DNA from: Micavibrio aeruginosavorus ARL-13
GTDB lineage: Bacteria > Pseudomonadota > Alphaproteobacteria > Micavibrionales > Micavibrionaceae
Reading direction: 5' to 3'
DNA: 64,000 nucleotides
NCBI RefSeq assembly: GCF_000226315.1
Contig: NC_016026.1
Location: 62,001 to 126,000, forward strand
Shown here: positions 1-8,415 of the stretch, piece by piece
Layout: every line of letters starts with the position of its first letter
Numbering within the stretch: the first letter of the stretch is position 1
Program-made: the position numbers and the translations under genes
Notes under the pieces: generated by a model
What the model was told of the DNA's origin: nothing
Databases searched by the model: none
The model's input: the letters and a program-made list of their open reading frames with translations, nothing else

Positions 1-1
1 A

Positions 2-1027
2 TTCCACAACCCCGAGCCCGCCGTCGATGATGGGTATGGCAATTCCCTATCGCTGTTTTCCGGGTTGCTGGCGGTGGGGACGCCGTATGACCATGCCGGG
101 GCCTATTTTGGTGACGGCACAGTCTATGTCTTCGATGTCGAAAGCGGCGCGCAAATCACAAAAATCAGCAACCCCACACCCGATAACGCCGATTATTTCG
201 GTGTTTTTGTCTCCGGCTCGGGGGATCGGCTTGCGATTGGTGCGCACCAGGATGATCCGGGCGGTGTGACCAATGCCGGGTCAGTCTATATCTACAATCC
301 GCGCACGGGGGCCTTGCTGCAAACCATTTCCAATCCTGATCCTGTGGCCAATGATTTGTTTGGCATTAGCGTTTCTCTGCATAAGAATATTCTGGCCGTG
401 GGTGCGCCTTATAAAAGTGCCGGCGGTATCAGCGGGGCCGGTGTGGCCTATGTGTTTAATGCACAGACGGGGGCCTTGCTGGCGCAATTGAATAACCCCA
501 ATCCCGCGACCAACGACAATTTTGGATATTCTGTTTCCGTTCATGGCGCGCACGTTCTTGTGGGGGCGTATCAGGATACGTCCGGGGCGGTTCCCGGTGC
601 CGGCGCGGCCTATATATTCGACGCTTATACCGGGAACCTGCTTGCAACGCTGGAAAACCCGGCTCCAACCAACGGTGATGGTTTCGGGATTTCCGTGTCG
701 ATGACGCGGACCAAAGCCGTAATTGGCGCGTATCAGGACAGCCCCGGTGGCCTGACTGGTGCGGGGATTGCGTATGTTTTCCAATCTGGTGCGCCAGTAG
801 GGCCCTGTGCGTCCCCGGCCGGGCAGGCGGGGGATCTGCTTTACAGTTCGTCCCTCAACGTCCTGCAATATTGCGATGGTACGGCGTGGTATGCCGCCGG
901 ACCCTATGGGGACGGGGGTGCGGGATGTGCCGATCCTGTCGGTGGTGCGGGATCCTTGGTTTACAACAGTACGTATAACGTCCTGCAATATTGTGAAGGG
1001 GATCGCTGGGTCGCCATCGGGCCGTAA
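2..1027 (+). CDS. FG-GAP/beta-propeller repeat protein (5' partial)
   Basis: The reading frame is open from the first bases of the window, so the N-terminus lies upstream. The visible part has about five repeats of roughly 54 residues. Each carries an N-P-x-P ... FG motif followed by LA(I/V)GA and an A-Y-(I/V)-F strand, the pattern of FG-GAP/integrin-type beta-propeller blades in extracellular proteins. After the blades come two copies of a 35-residue module with a Cys, an L-x-Y strand and a C-(D/E)-G-x-x-W ending. The same kind of module occurs in the S74 protein at 55011-56159. Role is inferred as a secreted or surface adhesion/ligand-binding protein; the partner is unknown. No secretion signal can be judged because the start is missing. 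Confidence 0.8.
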   Translation, partial: FHNPEPAVDDGYGNSLSLFSGLLAVGTPYDHAGAYFGDGTVYVFDVESGAQITKISNPTPDNADYFGVFVSGSGDRLAIGAHQDDPGGVTNAGSVYIYNPRTGALLQTISNPDPVANDLFGISVSLHKNILAVGAPYKSAGGISGAGVAYVFNAQTGALLAQLNNPNPATNDNFGYSVSVHGAHVLVGAYQDTSGAVPGAGAAYIFDAYTGNLLATLENPAPTNGDGFGISVSMTRTKAVIGAYQDSPGGLTGAGIAYVFQSGAPVGPCASPAGQAGDLLYSSSLNVLQYCDGTAWYAAGPYGDGGAGCADPVGGAGSLVYNSTYNVLQYCEGDRWVAIGP

Positions 1028-1074
1028 GCGCCTTCCCTCTTGCCCCTGTGGTATTGCGCCATTAAGGTGGGCGC

Positions 1075-3321
1075 ATGCAAGCACACAGCCCTGAAAATCC
1101 GATGTCGCCCCCGTATCTCAACGGCCTGAATCCCCCGCAGCGCGAGGCGGTGGAAACGCTGGATGGTCCGGTTCTGGTTTTGGCCGGGGCGGGTACGGGC
1201 AAGACGCGGGCGCTGACCGCGCGGCTGGCGCATATTTTGATGACCGGGCGGGCTTATCCCAATCAAATTCTGGCTGTGACCTTCACCAACAAAGCCGCTG
1301 GTGAAATGCGTGAACGTGTCTCCGCTCTGCTGGGCGGGCAACCGGTTGAAGGGTGGTGGTTGGGCACGTTCCACGCCCTGGCCGCACGTATGCTGCGCCG
1401 TCATGCGGAACTGGTGGGTCTGACCAGCGCCTTTACCATCATTGATGACGATGACCAGGTGCGTTTGCTGAAGCAGTTGATGGAACAGGAAAACATCGAC
1501 ACCAAAAAATGGGCGCCACGCGCCATGATGGGCATCATCAGCCGGTGGAAAGATCGCGCGCGTCTGCCCTCCGACCTGCCCCCGCACGAAGGGGGAGAGG
1601 CCGCGGGCGGAAAACTGGTGCAGCTTTACGCGCAATATCAGGCCCGCTTGAAAGCCGTCAATGCCTGTGACTTCGGGGATTTGTTGTTGCACATGGTGTG
1701 CATTCTGCGTGACCCGAAACATGCCGATGTGCTGGCTGACTGGCAACGCCGTTTCCGTTACATCATGGTGGATGAATATCAGGACACGAACATCGCGCAA
1801 TATATGTGGCTGCGCCTGTTGGCGCAACGCGACGGCGCGGCGGCGAATATTTGCTGCGTCGGGGATGATGACCAATCCATTTATGGATGGCGCGGGGCCG
1901 AGGTGGGCAACATTCTGCGCTTTGAACAGGATTTTCCGGGCGCGAAAATCATTCGTCTTGAACAAAATTACCGCTCCACCGGACACATTCTGGCGGCCGC
2001 CAGCGGTGTGATCGCACATAACGAAGATCGCTTGGGCAAGACATTATGGGCCGATGCGGACGATGGGGAAAAGGTCGCCGTGCGCGGCCTGTGGGACGGC
2101 CCCGCCGAAGCACGCTTTGTGGCGGAGGAGATTGAAGCCCTGCAAACAAAGGGCTGGAGCTTGGACCAGATCGCCGTTCTGGTGCGGGCGGGGTTCCAGA
2201 CCCGCGAATTTGAAGAACGTTTTAATGCGCTGGGCATCCCGCATAAAATTGTCGGCGGACAACGTTTTTATGAACGTGCCGAAATCCGCGATGCGCTGGC
2301 CTATCTGCGCGTGATTGCGCAACCGCGCGATGATCTGGCGTTGGAACGTATTATCAACGTGCCCAAACGCGGCCTTGGTGATGTGGCGATGAAAACTGTG
2401 GTGACGCATGCGCGCGCGCGGAATTTATCCCTGTATGACGCGATTGCCGATATCGTTGAAACGGATGAATTGAAACCCAAGCCGCGCGACACATTCCGCC
2501 GTCTGATTGCGGATTTTGAACGCTGGCGCGGGTTGTTGGCCACCATGGCGCATACGGAACTGACAGCCCAGATGCTGGATGAATCCGGCTATATGGCGAT
2601 GTGGCAGGCGGACCAGTCACCCGATGCGCCGGGGCGGATTGAAAACCTGCGTGAACTGGTGACGGGCATGGCGGAATTTGAATCCCTGCCCGATTTCCTT
2701 GAGCATGTTTCATTGGTGATGGAAAACCAGAGCCGCAACGACACGGCGCAGGTGACGATCATGACCCTGCACGGGGCCAAGGGGTTGGAGTTTGATTGCG
2801 TGTTCCTGCCCGGCTGGGAAGACGGGCTGTTCCCGTCCCAGCGCAGTATGGATGAAAACGGCCTGAAGGGGCTGGAGGAAGAACGCCGCCTCGCCTATGT
2901 CGGCATTACGCGGGCGCGCAAGCGGGCGATTATTTCCTATGTGTCCAATCGTCTGACCTATGGCAACTGGGTCAATGCTCTGCCGTCACGGTTTGTCGAT
3001 GAACTGCCCGAAGACCATATCGAAGTGGCGGCGGAATCCGGTGTCTATGGGGCCGGACGATCCAGTCATTGGGATTCATCCGGCTTCGGTGGATCCTCCC
3101 GCGCGGCCACGATGGCCCAGACGCCGGTTGTTGCGACCCAAACGCTGGCCATGCGGCAAAGCCTGTCCGACCATCCCTATGTCCGCGGTGACCGGGTGCG
3201 GCACGACACGTTCGGGGCCGGCACGGTGGTGAATGTCGATGGGGCGAAGCTGGATATCGCGTTCGACAAAGGTGGGCACAAACGTGTGATGGATTCATTC
3301 GTCGTACCGCTGGAAGAATAG
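1075..3321 (+). CDS. pcrA: UvrD/PcrA/Rep-type ATP-dependent 3'-5' DNA helicase
   Basis: Superfamily 1A helicase acting in nucleotide excision repair and in removing obstacles from DNA. All hallmark motifs are visible in order: Walker A AGAGTGKT at residues 37-44, TFTNKAAGEM (Ia), DEYQDTN (Walker B), GDDDQSIYGWRGA (III), LEQNYRS (IV), TLHGAKGLEF (V) and YVGITRARK (VI). The last 50 residues form a Tudor-like tail (GDRVRHDTFGAGTV...) as in PcrA/UvrD, which binds RNA polymerase in characterised members. At 748 residues the length is normal. The ATG at 1075 has AAGGTG about 6 bases upstream; an in-frame ATG at 1102 is an alternative. It appears to be a single-gene unit. Confidence 0.97.
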   Translation: MQAHSPENPMSPPYLNGLNPPQREAVETLDGPVLVLAGAGTGKTRALTARLAHILMTGRAYPNQILAVTFTNKAAGEMRERVSALLGGQPVEGWWLGTFHALAARMLRRHAELVGLTSAFTIIDDDDQVRLLKQLMEQENIDTKKWAPRAMMGIISRWKDRARLPSDLPPHEGGEAAGGKLVQLYAQYQARLKAVNACDFGDLLLHMVCILRDPKHADVLADWQRRFRYIMVDEYQDTNIAQYMWLRLLAQRDGAAANICCVGDDDQSIYGWRGAEVGNILRFEQDFPGAKIIRLEQNYRSTGHILAAASGVIAHNEDRLGKTLWADADDGEKVAVRGLWDGPAEARFVAEEIEALQTKGWSLDQIAVLVRAGFQTREFEERFNALGIPHKIVGGQRFYERAEIRDALAYLRVIAQPRDDLALERIINVPKRGLGDVAMKTVVTHARARNLSLYDAIADIVETDELKPKPRDTFRRLIADFERWRGLLATMAHTELTAQMLDESGYMAMWQADQSPDAPGRIENLRELVTGMAEFESLPDFLEHVSLVMENQSRNDTAQVTIMTLHGAKGLEFDCVFLPGWEDGLFPSQRSMDENGLKGLEEERRLAYVGITRARKRAIISYVSNRLTYGNWVNALPSRFVDELPEDHIEVAAESGVYGAGRSSHWDSSGFGGSSRAATMAQTPVVATQTLAMRQSLSDHPYVRGDRVRHDTFGAGTVVNVDGAKLDIAFDKGGHKRVMDSFVVPLEE

Positions 3322-3437
3322 TGATTCTGTAAAATTCCACACCCCTTTCGCATGGCTGGACAGGACGGGCTGGTGTTGCCATAGTGGGCACAGTTTTTTC
3401 GCACGCTTTTCAATGGGTTTAGCCAAGGGTTCTGGGT

Positions 3438-4409
3438 ATGTCGATCGGACCAAAAATCGCAACAGTTTTCGGTGGTTCAGGCTTTGTCGGACGGTATGTG
3501 GTTCAGGCGTTGGCCCGGGCCGGATATACGGTCAAGGTGGCCAGCCGTGCGGCGGAATCGGCCTATTTCCTGCGCCCCTATGGCACCGTGGGACAGATCG
3601 TTCCGATGACGTGCAATGTGCGCGATCGCGCCAGTGTTGAACGCGTGATTGCCGGATCATCCGTGGTCGTAAATTGCATCGGCATTTTGTACGAACGCAA
3701 GCGCGGCGATTTCAAACGCCTGCACACGGACCTGCCGCAAATGATTGCAGAACTCTGCACGGCGCAGAATGTGTCGCGCTTTGTGCATATTTCGGCTTTG
3801 GGGGCGGATCGCAACCCATCGCGCTACAGTCGCACGAAACTGGCCGGTGAACAGGCGGTGCTGGCCGCGTTCCCGAATGCGACAATCCTGCGCCCATCCG
3901 TGATTTTTGGCCCGGAAGATGATTTCTTCAACCGCTTTGCCACGATGGCTGGTTTTATGCCGGCCCTGCCGCTGATCGGCGGTGGTATGACGCGGTTCCA
4001 GCCGGTGTATGTGCGTGATGTGGCCGATGCCGTGGTCGCCGCCGCCACCCATTCCGCCTTTGGCCACAGCGGCGCGCTGGGCCAGGTGTTTGAATTGGGC
4101 GGGCCGGAAATTTTGAACTTCCGTGATATTTACAGCCGCCTGTTTTCCTATATCGGTAAACGGTGTGGCATGGTGAACCTGCCGTTTGGTGTCGCCGCGT
4201 TGCAGGCCGGTGTGCTGCAGTTTATTCCGCCCAAGCCCATCCTGACCCCGGATCAGGTGAAATCCCTGAAGACCGACAACGTGGTGCAGGATGATGCGAT
4301 GACGCTGGATGATCTGGGTGTCACCGCCACGGGGATGAGCCTGATTGTTCCGGCTTATCTGGAGCGGTTCCGCCCCGGTGGCCGTTTCGGCGATAAAAAA
4401 CGGGCGTGA
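3438..4409 (+). CDS. Complex I NDUFA9-like NAD(P)-binding protein
   Basis: Atypical short-chain/epimerase-family protein of the NDUFA9 group, the accessory subunit of NADH:ubiquinone oxidoreductase in mitochondria and many alphaproteobacteria. The N-terminal dinucleotide-binding loop GGSGFVG is at residues 12-18. The sequence VVNCIGI and a Y-S-R-T-K motif at 130-134 match the family. NDUFA9 proteins bind NADPH tightly and probably are not active reductases. No nuo genes lie nearby. The gene sits 17 bases before the surA frame, so they may share a transcript. The family assignment rests on motif resemblance; a general NAD-dependent epimerase is the alternative. Confidence 0.85.
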   Translation: MSIGPKIATVFGGSGFVGRYVVQALARAGYTVKVASRAAESAYFLRPYGTVGQIVPMTCNVRDRASVERVIAGSSVVVNCIGILYERKRGDFKRLHTDLPQMIAELCTAQNVSRFVHISALGADRNPSRYSRTKLAGEQAVLAAFPNATILRPSVIFGPEDDFFNRFATMAGFMPALPLIGGGMTRFQPVYVRDVADAVVAAATHSAFGHSGALGQVFELGGPEILNFRDIYSRLFSYIGKRCGMVNLPFGVAALQAGVLQFIPPKPILTPDQVKSLKTDNVVQDDAMTLDDLGVTATGMSLIVPAYLERFRPGGRFGDKKRA

Positions 4410-4441
4410 TTGATCCCACTGATTGATTGATGGAAAAGCGA

Positions 4442-5410
4442 ATGATGAAAACACGCATTCTGGCCGCTGTGGCTGTTCTGGCCGTGCTGGGCGGTGGTTT
4501 GATGAGCGCGGCGGCCCCCGTGGCCTATGCCGCGTCGGCGCAAGAGGGTATTGCCGCCGTGGTGAACCAGGGTGTTATCACCCATTCCGATGTGAATGAA
4601 CGCATGCGCCTGGTGATGGCGTCATCCGGCTTGCCGAACAATGACGATGTGCGCACCAAAATCCGCCCGCAGATTTTGAATATGCTGATTGATGAAGCCC
4701 TGCAATTGCAGGAAGCCAAGCGTCTGGATATTGAAGTCACACCGGAAGAGGTTGAATCGGGCATCGACATGGTGGCCCAGAACAACAAGATTGATCCGGC
4801 AACCTTCCGCAAAATGCTGGCGGGCAGTGGGATTAAAATGTCCACCATGGCGGATCAGGTGCGGTCCCAGATGGCGTGGGGTAAGGTCATTCAGAAGAAA
4901 TTGCGCCCGAAAGTGAATGTCAGCGAAACCGACATTGATGCGCGTTTGAATTTTATCCAATCCAGCGCCGGGAAAATGCAATATCTGGTCGGGGAAATTT
5001 TCCTGCCTGTTGATAATCCGGCGGAAGATGGCAGTGTCCGTCAATTGGCGCAAAAACTGACGGCTGAAATTGCGGCGGGCAAGGCCCCGTTCCCGCAAGT
5101 GGCGGCACAGTTTTCCCAAGGCCCCTCGGCTGCGCGTGGCGGTGATATTGGCTGGGTGCAGGAAGGGCAATTGCCCGAGGCCCTGGACCAGGCCCTGGCC
5201 ACGATGAAAGAGGGCGATATGTCGCAACCGCTGCGCTCGCTCACGGGCTATCATATCCTGCTGGTGCGATCCAAGCGCACATTGTCCGCCGATGATCTGC
5301 CCAGCCGCGATGACATCGCACAAAAAATTGGCACGGAAACGCTGGATCGTTTGCAACGCCGCTATTTGCTGGATTTGAAATCCGAGGCGTTTATCGAACG
5401 TCGTGTCTGA
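4442..5410 (+). CDS. surA: SurA-like periplasmic chaperone / peptidyl-prolyl isomerase
   Basis: Periplasmic folding factor for outer-membrane proteins. A cleavable signal peptide is clear (positive start, hydrophobic AAVAVLAVLGGG core, cleavage near AYA-AS at residue 31). Residues about 35-170 are the helical SurA N-terminal chaperone region (VVNQGVITHSDV, then helices with L-I-D-E-A-L-Q). Residues about 180-277 form one parvulin domain with the GGDIGWV loop and a G-Y-H-I-L-L-V end. E. coli SurA has two parvulin domains; this one has a single domain, as is common in alphaproteobacteria. ATG 4442 is preferred because of GGAAAAG just upstream; ATG 4430 and TTG 4427 are also in frame. It overlaps rsmA by 8 bases. 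The pdxA gene often found between them is absent. Confidence 0.9.
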   Translation: MMKTRILAAVAVLAVLGGGLMSAAAPVAYAASAQEGIAAVVNQGVITHSDVNERMRLVMASSGLPNNDDVRTKIRPQILNMLIDEALQLQEAKRLDIEVTPEEVESGIDMVAQNNKIDPATFRKMLAGSGIKMSTMADQVRSQMAWGKVIQKKLRPKVNVSETDIDARLNFIQSSAGKMQYLVGEIFLPVDNPAEDGSVRQLAQKLTAEIAAGKAPFPQVAAQFSQGPSAARGGDIGWVQEGQLPEALDQALATMKEGDMSQPLRSLTGYHILLVRSKRTLSADDLPSRDDIAQKIGTETLDRLQRRYLLDLKSEAFIERRV

Positions 5411-6296
5411 TCTTTCAGCCTATAAAAAAACACCCGACATTGTGGCCGCGGTGGATGCGCTGCCGCCATTGCGCGATGTGATTGCCGCGCATGAATTGCG
5501 CGCCGAAAAAAAACTGGGTCAGAATTTTATCCTTGATCTCAACATCACCGATAAAATTGCTCGCGCGGCGGGGGATTTAAACGGCATTGTTGCGATTGAA
5601 ATTGGCCCCGGTCCGGGCGGGTTGACGCGCGCGCTGGTGCGGTCCGATGCGGATCGTGTTCTGGCTGTGGAATATGACACGCGCGCCATTGCTGCGCTCC
5701 AAGGGTTGAAGGATGCGGCGGGGCCGCGTCTGGATCTGGTCCATGCGGATGCGTTGAAACTCAATCTGCTGGATCTGGTGCCGGGATCGCGCCGCGCGAT
5801 TATCGCGAACCTGCCTTACAATATTGCCACACCGCTTTTGATCGGGTGGTTGAAGCAATGGCACGCCGACCCCCAGGCCTATGACAGCATCACGATCATG
5901 GTCCAACGCGAAGTGGCCGAGCGCATGTCTGCCGCACCGGGCACGGATCATTATGGCCGTCTGTCGGTGCTGGTGGGCTGGCTGTGCAAGGCGACAATGA
6001 TGTTTGACTTGCCGCCCTCTGCCTTTGTTCCGCCGCCCAAGGTGACATCGACCGTTGTACATTTAACCCGCCACCCGGTCACGGATGGTGCTTCCGCACA
6101 AATCCCCAGTTTTAAAACGGTGGAGCGGGTGACGGCGGCGGCCTTTGGCCAGCGCCGGAAAATGCTGCGCCAATCCTTGAAAATCTTCCCCAGTTTGCTG
6201 GAATCCTGCGGGATTGATGGGACGAAACGGGCCGAACAATTGCCCGTGTCCGACTTTCTGGCCATGGCCGCGCATCTGGACCAAACGGGACAGTAG
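5403..6296 (+). CDS. rsmA: 16S rRNA (adenine1518/1519-N6)-dimethyltransferase
   Basis: KsgA/RsmA dimethylates two adjacent adenines in the 3'-terminal hairpin of 16S rRNA, a late 30S maturation step. Diagnostic motifs are LGQNF at residues 38-42, the SAM-binding EIGPGPGG at 66-73 and the catalytic NLPY at 136-139, followed by a C-terminal helical domain with FGQRRKML. Length (297 residues) is typical. The start is a GTG lying inside the end of surA (8-base overlap), indicating translational coupling. Confidence 0.97.
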   Translation: MSDLSAYKKTPDIVAAVDALPPLRDVIAAHELRAEKKLGQNFILDLNITDKIARAAGDLNGIVAIEIGPGPGGLTRALVRSDADRVLAVEYDTRAIAALQGLKDAAGPRLDLVHADALKLNLLDLVPGSRRAIIANLPYNIATPLLIGWLKQWHADPQAYDSITIMVQREVAERMSAAPGTDHYGRLSVLVGWLCKATMMFDLPPSAFVPPPKVTSTVVHLTRHPVTDGASAQIPSFKTVERVTAAAFGQRRKMLRQSLKIFPSLLESCGIDGTKRAEQLPVSDFLAMAAHLDQTGQ

Positions 6297-6365
6297 GCGG
6301 GGATGATGCTGTACGGGATGGGGCTTGGGGCTTGACCAACGGGCTTTGGCCCCTTAGGAAAAAGC

Positions 6366-6953
6366 ATGACCACAGAGAACCTTTTACGCATCACCATCAC
6401 CGGCGATCCGGGCAGCGGCAAAACCACATTTGCCCGCACCGTGTCGGAAAAAACCGGATTCCCGCTGATCACCACTGGGAATATTTTCCGCCAACTGGCC
6501 GCGGAAAAGGGTGTATCGGTTACTGAACTCAATGAAATGGCTGAAAAACAGGCGGAATTGGACCATCTGGTCGACCATTATCTGGTCGGCCTGAATGACC
6601 AGCCGGGCGATCTGGTTCTGGATTCCCGTATGGCCTGGCACTTCGTGAAAAACACGTTGAAGGTCCGGTTGACCGTCGATCTGGACGTGGCGGTTCAACG
6701 TATTTTCAAGGACACGGCGGAACTGCGCGAAACATTCCGCGATCTCGATCACGCGATGGAAGAGGTGGACCGCCGCCGCAAAAGTGAAATCCTGCGTTAT
6801 AAAACGTTGTACGGCGTCGATATTGGTGATGAACGGAATTTCGATCTGGTCATCAACACCTCGCACAAAGCGAAGGAAGATATCACGGTGGAATTCGATA
6901 AAACCTTCGCCGCCTATTGTGCGAAAATGGGCCGGACCATCACCGGGTTTTAA
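6366..6953 (+). CDS. Cytidylate-kinase-like nucleoside monophosphate kinase
   Basis: P-loop kinase with Walker A GDPGSGKT at residues 13-20, followed by a segment F-P-L-I-T-T-G-N-I-F-R that matches the substrate-binding start of CMP/dCMP kinases. A D-S-R-M-A-W motif near residue 90 and an R-R-x-S-E-x-x-R-Y lid-like region also fit. At 195 residues it resembles the short archaeal-type CMP kinase group rather than the longer bacterial Cmk. The likely reaction is ATP-dependent phosphorylation of (d)CMP, but the nucleotide specificity cannot be settled from sequence. It starts 70 bases after rsmA and is followed by the SDR gene after only 3 bases, so these two are co-transcribed. Confidence 0.75.
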   Translation: MTTENLLRITITGDPGSGKTTFARTVSEKTGFPLITTGNIFRQLAAEKGVSVTELNEMAEKQAELDHLVDHYLVGLNDQPGDLVLDSRMAWHFVKNTLKVRLTVDLDVAVQRIFKDTAELRETFRDLDHAMEEVDRRRKSEILRYKTLYGVDIGDERNFDLVINTSHKAKEDITVEFDKTFAAYCAKMGRTITGF

Positions 6954-6956
6954 TCC

Positions 6957-7745
6957 ATGCAGAATCCAAAAATCATTATCATCACCGGCGCGTCCAGCGG
7001 CATTGGCGCGGCGTTGGCCCTGTATTATGCGGGCGCTGGCATTGCGCTGGGCCTGACCGGGCGTGATGCCGCACGGTTGGGAGCGGTCGCCAATGCGTGC
7101 CAACGCAAAGGCGCCAGCGTCGAGGCCCGTGTGATCAGCGTCACCGACCGGGCGCGCATGGCGGAGTGGATTGCCGCGTTTCATGCCCGGCACGGGCAAT
7201 TGGATCTGGTGATCGCGAACGCGGGTATATCCGGTGGAACTGGTGGTGCCCCCACGGTGGGCGAAGACCCGGATCAGGTCCGCAATCTGTTCGCCACCAA
7301 TGTTGATGGTGTGCTGAACACCGTTGAACCCGTCCTGCCCATCATGGCTGCACAGAAGGTGGGCCAGATCGCGATTATGAGCTCGCTGGCGAGCTTTGGC
7401 CCCTGGCCCGGCGCACCAGCCTATGGCGCGACCAAGGCTGCTGTACGCCTGTATGGCGAGGCGCTGGCCGGATCGGTGCGGAACAAAGGGATTGAGGTCA
7501 GTGTGATCTGCCCTGGTTTCGTCCGCAGCAACATGACCGCCGTGAATGATTATCCGATGCCGTTTTTGATGGATGCCGACCGGGCGGCGGCGCGGATTGC
7601 CGCGGGTTTGGCGGCGGGCCGGGTCCGTGTGGCGTTTCCGTGGCCGGCCTATTTGATTGCCGGGGCTTTGGGGCTGTTGCCCCCGGGCTTGAGCACGCGC
7701 TTTTTGGCAAAATTGCCGAAAAAACCCCAATCGCAACAAAGCTGA
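6957..7745 (+). CDS. Short-chain dehydrogenase/reductase (SDR)
   Basis: Classical SDR oxidoreductase, NAD(P)(H)-dependent. The cofactor loop TGASSGIG is at residues 10-17, NAG at 88-90, a catalytic Ser at 142-143 and Y-x-x-x-K at 156-160. The C-terminal 30 residues include a hydrophobic stretch (AYLIAGALGLLPPGL), suggesting membrane association as in SDRs acting on lipids. The substrate is unknown. It starts 3 bases after the upstream kinase gene. Confidence 0.88.
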   Translation: MQNPKIIIITGASSGIGAALALYYAGAGIALGLTGRDAARLGAVANACQRKGASVEARVISVTDRARMAEWIAAFHARHGQLDLVIANAGISGGTGGAPTVGEDPDQVRNLFATNVDGVLNTVEPVLPIMAAQKVGQIAIMSSLASFGPWPGAPAYGATKAAVRLYGEALAGSVRNKGIEVSVICPGFVRSNMTAVNDYPMPFLMDADRAAARIAAGLAAGRVRVAFPWPAYLIAGALGLLPPGLSTRFLAKLPKKPQSQQS

Positions 7746-8091
7746 AGCGTTTGTTAAAATCGTATATTCAAATTCACTAAACCAGACAGTTTATAAATTT
7801 TTTCACTCAATTAGCATCTTTTCATGCGATAATGAAAGCACTACTCTGGGGGTTCAATTTAAAAGGGTGGTGGGTTTTTCCTGCATCTGTCCGTATGTGA
7901 AGCCTTAAACTGCGACGCATACGCAAAAACAATAATAAACATGACGGACGCATTTCCCATCATACGCTTGCTGCGTAACGGTGCTGCTGCACCGTCTGTG
8001 AGTAGAGTTATGCTGGGGCGTTACAATGCGATGCTGCACCATTTCGTGCCATCAGGATTGTAACAGGGCGGATAGAAAATCGGCGGCCATT
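7746..8091. other. Intergenic region with one hairpin, no gene seen
   Basis: This AT-richer stretch has no convincing coding frame apart from a possible N-terminal extension of the ArsR gene. A perfect 7-bp hairpin (ACGGTGC, TGCT loop, GCACCGT) lies at 7978-7995. It is not followed by a T-run, so it is not a classic terminator and could be an operator or leader structure for the regulator gene. Nothing else was recognised. Confidence 0.4.
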
Positions 8092-8409
8092 ATGGACGTT
8101 AAAGAAGTCGAACGGAATATTGAGGTTGCGGTAAACCTTCTGAAGGCGTTGTCCAACGAACGGCGTTTGATGGTCATTTGCGCCTTGTACCAGGGCGAAA
8201 AAAGCGTTGGTGAACTGGAAAAAATCGTTGGCCTGTCGCAATCGGCTTTGTCCCAGCATCTGGCGCGCCTGCGCCGTGACGGTTTGGTCAACACGCGCCG
8301 CGATGCGCAAACCATTTATTATTCCATGAATGATCGTGCGACGAAGGCCATTTTGGGCACGTTGTACGATATCTACAGCCCGCATATGGGCGACGGGTCC
8401 GTGACCTGA
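8092..8409 (+). CDS. ArsR/SmtB-family winged-helix regulator (BigR/SqrR-like)
   Basis: Small dimeric DNA-binding repressor of 105 residues. The core L-K-A-L-S-N-E-R-R-L, the turn GEKSVGELE and the recognition helix QSALSQHLARLR closely match the BigR/YgaV/SqrR branch, which senses sulfide or persulfide through two cysteines. Only one of these is present here (Cys30 in the V-I-C-A-L stretch); the C-terminal partner position has no Cys. ATG 8092 is chosen because homology begins there; an in-frame ATG at 8026 would add 22 Cys-rich residues. No target operon is adjacent, since the next gene is convergent. The ligand is uncertain. Confidence 0.8.
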   Translation: MDVKEVERNIEVAVNLLKALSNERRLMVICALYQGEKSVGELEKIVGLSQSALSQHLARLRRDGLVNTRRDAQTIYYSMNDRATKAILGTLYDIYSPHMGDGSVT

Positions 8410-8415
8410 TTTTTC

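Noticed and set aside
961-2019. 352-codon minus-strand frame
   Set aside because: Antisense shadow of the FG-GAP gene end and the helicase gene.
6384-7739. 451-codon minus-strand frame
   Set aside because: Antisense shadow of the kinase and SDR genes, which both have clear motifs.
8092-8409. ArsR-type gene as regulator of the DUF305 promoter
   Set aside because: It lies 6 kb away, and the palindromes fit CsoR-type rather than ArsR-type operators.
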